From assembly GCA_015233265.1 (NCBI GenBank), contig JADFXZ010000116.1, positions 1 through 6,858 on the forward strand: a stretch of 6,858 nt of DNA, read 5' to 3'. Position numbers and translations under genes: made by a program. Below the pieces are notes generated by a model, which worked only from the letters and a program-made list of their open reading frames with translations, did no database searches and had not been told where the DNA came from. Source of the DNA: Nitrospirota bacterium (GTDB lineage: Bacteria > Nitrospirota > Thermodesulfovibrionia > Thermodesulfovibrionales > Magnetobacteriaceae). Of this stretch, positions 1 through 5,576 are shown piece after piece (the first letter of the stretch is position 1; every line of letters begins with the position of its first letter).

Positions 1-1226
1 GCTCCATTGAATATTCTATTGAGCGGAATCGCATGATGCTGGCGCTGAAAGAATCCTGTGAGTCACGTTTCTATCAGATGGTCGAAAAAAATGCCGACGG
101 TATTTTGATACTAGATATGGAGGGATGGATATGTTTTGCTAATCCTGCCGCCGAGCAAATGTTTGGCAAGGAATCTGACCGGCTGATAGGTGAATATTTG
201 GGCGTTTTCGCCGTTACGGCTGACACATCCGAAATAGAGATTATACACGCAAATGGCAATGTAGCAGTGGTAGAATTGCGGCTAGTAGAGATAGAATGGG
301 AACAAGAGCCGCATGTTTTAGCTTCTCTCAGGGATATAACAGAAAGAAAGCGGCTTCATAATGAAATAACCGACCTGAATAAGAACCTGGAGCAAAGAGT
401 CATCGAAGAGGTTCAAAGGCGTCAGCTGCAGGAGACTATGCTGATTCAAAAAAGCAAGATGGCAGCTCTCGGTGAGATGATTGGCTCAATCGCGCACCAG
501 TGGAGGCAGCCCCTTAACAGTCTTGGTCTTATTATTCAAGACTTGAAGGAGGCATTCTTATTCCAGCAAGTCGACGAACAATATATAAACAACACCGTGA
601 GCTCCGGGCTGGAGCTGATTAATTTTATGGCAGATACTATCTCAGATTTTAGTGATTTCTTTAAACCCACGAAACGGAAGATACGCATCGATGTAAGTAT
701 GATAGTCAATTCGGTATTGTCTATACTAAGCGCTGAGATGAAACACTTGAGCATCGATTTCAAGTACGCATGCAAGTGTTCCTCGCATGAGATTGAGTTA
801 GAGGATTGCAAAAAGCTCAAAGGCTGTGAGTATGGATTTTTATACATCATTGGCTACCCTAATGAGATAAAGCAGGTACTGTTAATTTTAATAGTAAACG
901 CTAAAGACGCTATAGTCTCGGCAAGGTCTAAGGGTTTGCTCAAGCCAGGGCAACGCGGCTTAATCGAAATTCATACTACAAAGAACAAAGATGACATCAC
1001 TATCAGAATTCAAGACAATGCCGGCGGCATGCCTGCGGACATACTTGATAAGCTATTCACCCAATATTTTACGACCAAGGGAGCTGCTGGCACCGGAATT
1101 GGCCTGTATATGTCGAAAACTATAATAGAATCAAGCATGTCCGGCAAACTCTATGCCGAAAACACAGACAAAGGAGCCGCCTTTACCATAGTGCTGCCTA
1201 AGGTTGACACCACAGGCATCGCATGA
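1..1226 (+). CDS. PAS-domain sensor histidine kinase, 5'-truncated (likely REC-PAS-HisKA-HATPase)
   Basis: The frame is open from base 3 with no upstream stop, so the gene enters from the left edge. The residues before the first ATG (base 33), ending IERNR, resemble the end of a response-regulator receiver domain, so ATG 33 is probably internal. Numbering from it, residues ~10-105 form a PAS domain ending in LRDITERKR, ~106-142 are a coiled coil, and the H-box AHQWRQPL carries the phospho-accepting His155. The ATPase domain has an N-box (VNAKDAI, Asn289), G1 (DNAGGM, 328-333), an F-box (FTQYFTTKG) and G2 (GTGIGLYM). All catalytic motifs look intact, so autophosphorylation is expected; the protein seems cytoplasmic, with no membrane segment seen. 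An unusual four-cysteine stretch (247-265) lies just before the N-box. kaiC starts 64 bp downstream on the same strand, suggesting co-transcription and a role as input or output kinase of the KaiBC module; that role is inferred. Confidence 0.9.
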   Translation, partial: SIEYSIERNRMMLALKESCESRFYQMVEKNADGILILDMEGWICFANPAAEQMFGKESDRLIGEYLGVFAVTADTSEIEIIHANGNVAVVELRLVEIEWEQEPHVLASLRDITERKRLHNEITDLNKNLEQRVIEEVQRRQLQETMLIQKSKMAALGEMIGSIAHQWRQPLNSLGLIIQDLKEAFLFQQVDEQYINNTVSSGLELINFMADTISDFSDFFKPTKRKIRIDVSMIVNSVLSILSAEMKHLSIDFKYACKCSSHEIELEDCKKLKGCEYGFLYIIGYPNEIKQVLLILIVNAKDAIVSARSKGLLKPGQRGLIEIHTTKNKDDITIRIQDNAGGMPADILDKLFTQYFTTKGAAGTGIGLYMSKTIIESSMSGKLYAENTDKGAAFTIVLPKVDTTGIA

Positions 1227-1275
1227 CAGCATTGGTGTGAATTGATCGAACATAGGTGAAACTGATTTGTAATCG

Positions 1276-1283
1276 AAAGGAGG
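1276..1283 (+). promoter_or_regulatory. Strong Shine-Dalgarno of kaiC
   Basis: The octamer AAAGGAGG lies 7 nt before ATG 1291 and only 4 nt before the in-frame TTG at 1288. This spacing decides for the ATG as the kaiC start. It is the strongest ribosome binding site in the window, suggesting KaiC is made at a higher level than its neighbours. Confidence 0.8.
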
Positions 1284-1290
1284 CAGCTTG

Positions 1291-2907
1291 ATGAGTAAGA
1301 AAATCAATGCCGATATACAGAAATCTAAATTGCAGAAGTCTTTGACAGGCATTCATGGACTTGACGAGATTACAGGAGGGCTTCCAAAAGGCCGTCCTAC
1401 GCTGGTATGCGGCAATGTTGGGTGCGGTAAGACACTCATGGCAATGGAGTTCCTTGTTCATGGGGCTAATGAATATAATGAGCCGGGCGTCTTTCTCTCA
1501 TTTGAAGAGACGGAGAAAGATATCATTACAAATGTTGAGTCTCTTGGTTTTGATCTCAACTCCATGATAAAAAGCAAAAAGATTGCACTCGATTACGTTT
1601 ATGTAGTCCGCAACGACTTTCAGGTTACTGGAGAATTCGACTTGGAAGGTCTGTTTATCAGGCTTGGGCACGCAATTGCCTCAGTTGACGCCAAACGCGT
1701 AGTCCTCGACACCATAGAGGCGCTCTTTGCGGGCGTGCAGGAGCACCATGTTCTAAGAACGGAATTAAGAAGGCTCTTCAAATGGCTGAAAGAAAAAGGA
1801 GTTACCGCTGTTGTAACCGCTGAAAGAGGTGATGGTGTGCTCACCCGCCACGGTATTGAAGAGTACGTTGCCGATTGCGTAATCCTCCTTGACCACAGGG
1901 TAGACGGGCAGAGGTCAACCCGCCGCCTGCGTGTCGTCAAGTATCGAGGCTCATCTCACGGTGCCAATGAGTATCCTTTTCTTATAGACACAACCGGCAT
2001 CTCGGTACTGCCTGTCACATCGCTTGGCCTTGAGTTCAAAGCATCCACTGAACATATATCAACCGGCATTGCCAGACTCGATACAATGATGGATGGAAAG
2101 GGCTATTTTCGCGGGAGTTCAATACTGGTATCTGGCACGGCAGGCACGGGAAAGACGAGTTTAGCTGTACACCTTGCGAAATCGGCATGCCAAACGGGGC
2201 AGCGCTGCCTGTATGTCGCATCGGAGGAGTCACAGCACCAGATAATCAGAAACGCCAGATCGATAGGCATTGGTCTTGAACCTTTTATTGAAGGAGGACA
2301 TCTTAGGTTTATCGCGTCAAGGCCGACTTCCTTCGGCATGGAGACCCACCTTGTTACAATCAACAAACTGATTAACGAATTCAACCCCGCGGTGTGCATC
2401 ATGGACCCGATTACGAATTACAGCGATATTGGCAGCTCAGATGAGGTGAAAGTGTTTATGATGCGGCTTGTCGACATAATGAAATCCCGAAACATCACAT
2501 CCATCTTCACTACCCTCACCTCATCAGGTGAATACATCGATAATACAGATATAGGTATTTCATCACTGATGGACACGTGGATTGTGCTCAAGGCATTAGA
2601 ATATAACGGAGAGCGTACCAGAGGGCTTTATGTTATCAAGGCAAGGGGAATGTCCCATTCTAATCAGATAAGGGAGTTCGTCATAACGAGCGAAGGAGTT
2701 GAGCTTATTGACGCTTACATAGGTTCAGGCATGGTGCTCACAGGAACGGCACGCATAGTGCAAGAGGCAAAAGACAGGGCGGAAGATTACATTATAAAAC
2801 AGGGAGTACAACGCAGGCTGCGTGAATTGGAATCAAAACGAAAAAAGGCAGAGGCCCGGATAGAGGCGTTGAGGACTGCCATTGCCAATGACCAGGCTGA
2901 GATTTAG
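1291..2907 (+). CDS. kaiC: KaiC-like circadian clock ATPase/kinase (KaiC2-type)
   Basis: This 538-aa protein has the double RecA-like fold of KaiC, a hexameric ATPase and autokinase/phosphatase. The CI domain has Walker A GNVGCGKT (41-48), catalytic Glu pair E72-E73, Walker B Asp140 and a B-loop-like VTGEFDLEGL (112-121) that in KaiC receives KaiB. The CII domain has Walker A GTAGTGKT (282-289), Glu pair E312-E313 and Walker B Asp372. The segment TDIGISSLMDTW (419-430) aligns with the cyanobacterial phosphosite region; the Ser-Thr pair is replaced by S424-S425, with the preceding Thr-Asp conserved. After ~485 the chain continues as a charged, helical, probably coiled-coil tail to 538, whereas Synechococcus KaiC ends near 519. 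Such tails are known in KaiA-independent KaiBC systems. The start is ATG 1291, chosen by the Shine-Dalgarno spacing. Two kaiB genes follow. The gene ends in TAG, with the frame staying open beyond it. Confidence 0.95.
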   Translation: MSKKINADIQKSKLQKSLTGIHGLDEITGGLPKGRPTLVCGNVGCGKTLMAMEFLVHGANEYNEPGVFLSFEETEKDIITNVESLGFDLNSMIKSKKIALDYVYVVRNDFQVTGEFDLEGLFIRLGHAIASVDAKRVVLDTIEALFAGVQEHHVLRTELRRLFKWLKEKGVTAVVTAERGDGVLTRHGIEEYVADCVILLDHRVDGQRSTRRLRVVKYRGSSHGANEYPFLIDTTGISVLPVTSLGLEFKASTEHISTGIARLDTMMDGKGYFRGSSILVSGTAGTGKTSLAVHLAKSACQTGQRCLYVASEESQHQIIRNARSIGIGLEPFIEGGHLRFIASRPTSFGMETHLVTINKLINEFNPAVCIMDPITNYSDIGSSDEVKVFMMRLVDIMKSRNITSIFTTLTSSGEYIDNTDIGISSLMDTWIVLKALEYNGERTRGLYVIKARGMSHSNQIREFVITSEGVELIDAYIGSGMVLTGTARIVQEAKDRAEDYIIKQGVQRRLRELESKRKKAEARIEALRTAIANDQAEI

Positions 2908-2991
2908 CTGATATTGACACAGGAGAGTTCAAGAATAGATATAAAGGAGAAGGTTACCGCCGAGATTTCAAAAAAGCGGGTATCTGAATAA
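2908..2991 (+). other. In-frame open continuation of kaiC beyond its amber stop
   Basis: After the TAG at 2905-2907 the kaiC frame continues for 27 sense codons to a TAA at 2989-2991. The deduced peptide is rich in Glu, Lys, Arg and Ser (for example RIDIKEKVTAEISKK) and resembles more of the same coiled coil. It has no start codon with a suitably placed ribosome site of its own; the AAAGGAG inside it (2943-2949) simply encodes Lys-Glu codons. It may be the remnant of a longer KaiC tail cut by a nonsense change, a read-through extension, or plain intergenic sequence. An open run of 27 codons alone is not statistically striking; the composition and position are what suggest coding. Confidence 0.4.
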
Positions 2992-3020
2992 CCTTGGATA
3001 AGAAAGGTGTTAAAGAATCT

Positions 3021-3350
3021 ATGCTGAAAAATACTACGGAAAAAGAACTAACATGGGGTTTTCAGCTTTATGTGGTTGGTCAGAGACCGGCATCTATCGC
3101 CGCAATCACTAATCTGACAATGATATGCAAAGAACACCTTGACTCCCAATATAGCATTGAAGTTATAGACCTTCTGGAGCAGCCACAACTTGCAAAAGCA
3201 CACCAAATAGTTGCAATCCCAACGCTGGTGAGAAACCTCCCCCAGCCGCTTAGAAAGATTATCGGAGACCTCTCCGACACTGACAAGGTGCTTGCATGCC
3301 TTGATATTAAGGCAAAGATAAGACAACAGGATGGAAACACAGGACTATGA
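3021..3350 (+). CDS. kaiB: KaiB-like clock protein, first copy (canonical type)
   Basis: This is a 109-aa KaiB, a small thioredoxin-like protein that changes fold and binds the CI ring of KaiC. The signature is well kept: FQLYVVG (14-20), EVIDLLEQPQLA (47-58), IPTL (66-69) and LPQPLRKIIGDLSD (73-86). The last matches the proline-rich segment of cyanobacterial KaiB except that the middle proline is Gln75. The tail after ~100 is short and polar. I chose ATG 3021, which has GGTG about 11 nt upstream. An in-frame TTG at 2994 would add nine residues and lies 2 nt after the TAA ending the open kaiC continuation; it has no clear Shine-Dalgarno, but that tight spacing keeps it possible. The gene follows kaiC on the same strand and overlaps the next kaiB by 4 bp, so the two KaiB proteins are probably translated together. 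Confidence 0.9.
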   Translation: MLKNTTEKELTWGFQLYVVGQRPASIAAITNLTMICKEHLDSQYSIEVIDLLEQPQLAKAHQIVAIPTLVRNLPQPLRKIIGDLSDTDKVLACLDIKAKIRQQDGNTGL

Positions 3351-3658
3351 AACCGGTAAATATGACACAACCCACTGGTGAAATGAAGAAATATGACCTG
3401 AAACTCTATGTGACAGCCATGACACTGCTGTCAATGAGGGCTATCGCAAATGTAAAGGGACTCTGCGAGGAATATCTCGAGGGACAATATGAACTTGAGA
3501 TAATAGATATATTTCAGCGTCCGTCACTTGCAAAGCGAGAGCGTATAATCGCTACTCCAATGCTAAAAATAAAAAGGCCCATGGCAGAAAGGGTGTTCGT
3601 TGGTGATATGTCTCAAATCGGGAAAATTCTCGCCGAGCTTAATATCAAACCTAAGTAG
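3347..3658 (+). CDS. KaiB-like protein, second divergent copy
   Basis: This 103-aa protein is a paralogue of the preceding KaiB; a hand ungapped alignment gives about 35 identities over 88 positions. It keeps the N-terminal strand LKLYV (18-22), the helix ending EEYLEGQYELEIIDI (41-55), QRPSLAK (57-63) and ATPML (69-73). In place of the proline-rich LPPPVRKIIGDLS of clock KaiB it has KRPMAERVFVGDMSQ, with only one proline. That region drives the KaiB fold switch and KaiC contact, so this copy may bind a different partner or stay in one fold; this is inference. The start ATG 3347 overlaps the upstream stop as ATGA, indicating translational coupling; an internal ATG at 3362 would shorten it by five residues. 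Tandem KaiB pairs beside KaiC2-type kaiC genes are known in several non-cyanobacterial lineages. Confidence 0.88.
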   Translation: MKPVNMTQPTGEMKKYDLKLYVTAMTLLSMRAIANVKGLCEEYLEGQYELEIIDIFQRPSLAKRERIIATPMLKIKRPMAERVFVGDMSQIGKILAELNIKPK

Positions 3659-3692
3659 CGGCGGCAAACATAAATCCATCGTGATTTTAATT

Positions 3693-3706
3693 TGCGCTTG
3701 CCCTGA
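3693..3706. repeat. Short direct repeat, copy 1 (flanks palindrome)
   Basis: TGCGCTTGCCCTGA here recurs as TGCGTTTGCCCTGA at 4017-4030 (13 of 14 identical). The copies bracket the palindromic block on either side, and this one overlaps the first six bases of its left arm. They may be fragments of a dispersed element; 14 bp is too short to be sure. Confidence 0.4.
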
Positions 3707-3980
3707 CCGATGTTTTCCTGGATTTCTGCTTTTCAGACTGTGTCATAATAGATTCCGGAGATTGTTCATGCAAATTAGAATCATCCTGAGCCTGTCGAAG
3801 GATGCTCCTTTGTATATCATTTCTCCATAAATCGGCAATCCTTCGACAAGCTCAGGATGATTCGACTGGGTGATTTCAGATGAAGAATCATTTTTACTGT
3901 CTATTTAGTGATTTGATGTGGTTGGTTTTCTATTGTGACACAGTCTGGAAAGCTGGAATCTAGGAAAGCATAGGTCATGG
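3701..3980. repeat. Long imperfect palindrome, MITE-like dispersed repeat candidate
   Basis: The segment 3701-3751 pairs with the reverse complement of 3930-3980 without gaps at about 43 of 51 positions; the best core is CAGACTGTGTCATAATAG (3734-3751) against 3930-3947 (17 of 18). Between these arms sits a second, nearly perfect inverted repeat (3778-3863). The spacer is 26 nt on the left and 66 nt on the right, and the two spacers share a GATT-TTCAT-AAAT pattern, so the whole block looks like one large palindrome with about 40 nt inserted on the right or lost on the left. There is no transposase and no convincing open reading frame. I could not find a clear target-site duplication. This is what a non-autonomous miniature element or palindromic intergenic repeat would look like. 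It fills most of the 417-bp gap between the kai and small-protein genes. Confidence 0.7.
3778..3863. repeat. Inner inverted repeat with 26-bp arms and 34-nt loop
   Basis: Arms 3778-3803 and 3838-3863 match at 25 of 26 positions (single C/T difference). The core CATCCTGAGC-TGTCGAAGGAT, read on the other strand as CCTTCGACAAGCTCAGGATG, is to my recollection a sequence dispersed in intergenic regions of many environmental bacterial genomes. As RNA it would form a very stable hairpin. It lies about 120 bp after the second kaiB gene and could end or stabilise that transcript, but there is no immediate T-run, so a classic intrinsic terminator is not supported. Confidence 0.8.
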
Positions 3981-4016
3981 CTAAAATTATTGGTAATTTC
4001 TGCCCGTTATTTCAAA

Positions 4017-4030
4017 TGCGTTTGCCCTGA
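4017..4030. repeat. Short direct repeat, copy 2
   Basis: This is the second copy of the 14-bp repeat also found at 3693-3706, differing at one base. It lies 37 bp outside the right arm of the palindrome and just upstream of the promoter of the small membrane protein gene. Confidence 0.4.
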
Positions 4031-4041
4031 ATCTGTGCCCT

Positions 4042-4070
4042 TTGACAAATATCAGGTTATATGATATATT
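4042..4070 (+). promoter_or_regulatory. Sigma70-type promoter placed for a leaderless transcript
   Basis: A perfect -35 hexamer TTGACA (4042-4047) is followed by a 17-nt spacer and TATATT (4065-4070), a 5-of-6 match to the -10 consensus. Transcription would be expected to start 6-7 nt later, at 4076-4077, which is the ATG of the following gene. No Shine-Dalgarno lies in the usual window before that ATG, in agreement with a leaderless mRNA. Confidence 0.6.
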
Positions 4071-4075
4071 AAATC

Positions 4076-4327
4076 ATGGGTGTGATAGCGATACCGAGGG
4101 TGTTAAGGGAAAAGTTCGGCGACGAGCCTGTTGAGGCATTAGTTGATGTTATTAATAAAGTCAAATCATCATGGGACTCAGTCACTAAAGCCGATTTAGC
4201 CGAAGAAGCAGGTACGTTGCGAGTTGAGATTGCCAATGTCAAGGCCGATATAATCAAGTGGATGTTTCTCTTCTGGATAGGCCAAACGGCTGAAATTGTA
4301 GCATTGTTTAAGTTTTTTATTAAGTAA
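4076..4327 (+). CDS. Small coiled-coil protein with C-terminal membrane segment
   Basis: This 83-aa protein has three parts. The N-terminal segment IAIPRVLREKFGDEPVEALVDVIN (4-27) is followed by a short charged helical region (~34-58: KADLAEEAGTLRVEIANVKAD) and a hydrophobic stretch KWMFLFWIGQTAEIVALFKFF (61-81) that probably spans or anchors in the membrane. I recognise the pattern (IPR-LREKLGDE, then coiled coil, then IKWMFLFWIGQ) as a widespread family of small proteins of unknown function, recalled as DUF1640-like or LA_3696-like; the exact family name should be checked. Members often have a longer coiled coil, so this is a short version. The start ATG 4076 has no Shine-Dalgarno but sits where the upstream promoter would begin its transcript. 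It appears to be a single-gene unit between the repeat and the biotin operon. No function is known to me. Confidence 0.75.
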   Translation: MGVIAIPRVLREKFGDEPVEALVDVINKVKSSWDSVTKADLAEEAGTLRVEIANVKADIIKWMFLFWIGQTAEIVALFKFFIK

Positions 4328-4436
4328 TCTCCTATGAGCTTACCGCTCGATTGAGCTGCTCAACACATGGTGTTTAATCCCTTGGGGTTTTTGTTCCCCG
4401 CTGTTTCTGTTTGAAAATAATAATGCGCGGCAGCCT

Positions 4437-5576
4437 ATGGACTACAAGCAAAAAATAGAACAACTCAAAAGACAAGACTTGCTCAGGTCAGTTAGAGACA
4501 GAGACTGCCCCTCAGGCAGGGTGATTAAAATAGAGGGCAGAAGCCTGCTGAATTTCTCAAGCAACGACTACCTTGGCCTTGCCTCACACCCCGTGGTAAT
4601 CGGGGCGGCTCATCAGGCACTTGACGATTTCGGCTATGGTGCCGGGGCATCGCGGCTTCTTAGTGGCGGCACATCCCTTGCCGCCCGGCTTGAGCGTAAG
4701 ACCGCCTCATTTAAAGGCACTGACAAGGCCGTCTTGTTTAACTCAGGCTATGCCGCAAACACAGGGGCAATAGCCTCATTAACAGATGAGCACTCCACCA
4801 TTTTCAGCGACGCACTCAACCACGCCAGCATCGTTGACGGCTGCAGGCTCTCGTGCGCTGCCCGCCATATATACAATCACAACGACCTCAATCATCTGGA
4901 AGAGTTGCTGCGCCAATCCCGCAGTTTCCATAAGGTTGTCATAACTGAATCTGTGTTTAGCATGGACGGCGACATAGCTGATATTTATGATCTTCATTTG
5001 TTGTGCGGCAAATATAACGCCGTTTTATACGTAGACGACGCCCATGCAACCGGTGTTCTGGGGCAGGGCCGGGGCGCGCTTGCCCACTTTGGCTTCACGC
5101 CATCAGATGATATAATCCAAATGGGGACGTACTCGAAGGCCCTGGGCAGTCTCGGGGGCTTTATCGCCGCCTCGTCGTCAGTCTGCGATTATCTGGTTAA
5201 TACCGCGAGGTCTTTCATATATTCAACCGCCCTTGCCGCCTCGGCGGCGGCAGCGTCACTCGCAGCTATTGACCACATTACGGCACATACAGAATTAGTA
5301 GAGAAACTCCATGACAATATTATCAGCTGCCGCCGTGCGCTTATATCAAAGGGATTTCCAGTTACACAAGCATTAACGCCAATTATTCCCATAGTATTTG
5401 ATTCGACGCCTGAGACCTTGCGTATCGCGGGGCGGCTGCTCGATATAGGCATATATGCCCCTGCTATCAGGCCGCCTACAGTCAAACAGCCGCGTATAAG
5501 GATTTCTATTTCGGCCTTCCACGAAAAAGCTGACATCGTCAATCTGGCTGGCGCCCTGTCTGAGGCGATACGGTGA
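4437..5576 (+). CDS. bioF: 8-amino-7-oxononanoate synthase (biotin synthesis)
   Basis: BioF is a PLP enzyme of the alpha-oxoamine synthase family that condenses pimeloyl-ACP or pimeloyl-CoA with L-alanine to give 8-amino-7-oxononanoate, the first step of biotin ring assembly, in the cytosol. The 379-aa length is normal. Visible landmarks are FSSNDYLGLASHP (40-52), GYGAGASRLLSGGT (66-79), NHAS with the ring-stacking His129, ESVFSMDGD (171-179), VDDAHATGVLG with Asp200 and His203 (199-209), and TYSKALGSLGG (231-241) with Lys234 as the Schiff-base lysine. The usual DDAHGTG reads DDAHATG here, a mild variant. ATG 4437 fits the family N terminus, but its ribosome site is weak. The last bases overlap the next gene as GTGA, so the reductase is translationally coupled. 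A related synthase such as glycine C-acetyltransferase is unlikely given the adjacent bioD. Confidence 0.95.
   Translation: MDYKQKIEQLKRQDLLRSVRDRDCPSGRVIKIEGRSLLNFSSNDYLGLASHPVVIGAAHQALDDFGYGAGASRLLSGGTSLAARLERKTASFKGTDKAVLFNSGYAANTGAIASLTDEHSTIFSDALNHASIVDGCRLSCAARHIYNHNDLNHLEELLRQSRSFHKVVITESVFSMDGDIADIYDLHLLCGKYNAVLYVDDAHATGVLGQGRGALAHFGFTPSDDIIQMGTYSKALGSLGGFIAASSSVCDYLVNTARSFIYSTALAASAAAASLAAIDHITAHTELVEKLHDNIISCRRALISKGFPVTQALTPIIPIVFDSTPETLRIAGRLLDIGIYAPAIRPPTVKQPRIRISISAFHEKADIVNLAGALSEAIR

Noticed and set aside
1288..1290. TTG as the kaiC start
   Set aside because: It is only 4 nt from the strong Shine-Dalgarno, while ATG 1291 is at the favoured 7 nt.
1227..1290. Internal promoter for kaiC in the gap after the kinase
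   Set aside because: TTGATC at 1242 has no -10-like hexamer at 16-18 nt spacing; the closest, TGTAAT, is 20 nt away.
3600..3830. 76-aa + strand open frame overlapping the end of the second kaiB and the palindrome
   Set aside because: It starts inside a well-supported gene, has no ribosome site, and most of its length is the inverted repeat; the residues resemble no family.
4351..4374. Short palindromes TTGAGC-T-GCTCAA and AACAC-ATG-GTGTT upstream of bioF, considered as a biotin regulator site
   Set aside because: Neither matches the BirA or BioR operator patterns I know, and such short palindromes arise by chance.
4376..4392. Possible intrinsic terminator before bioF (AATCC, CTTG loop, GGGTT, then Ts)
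   Set aside because: The stem has only five pairs, including a wobble and two A-T, so it is too weak to call.
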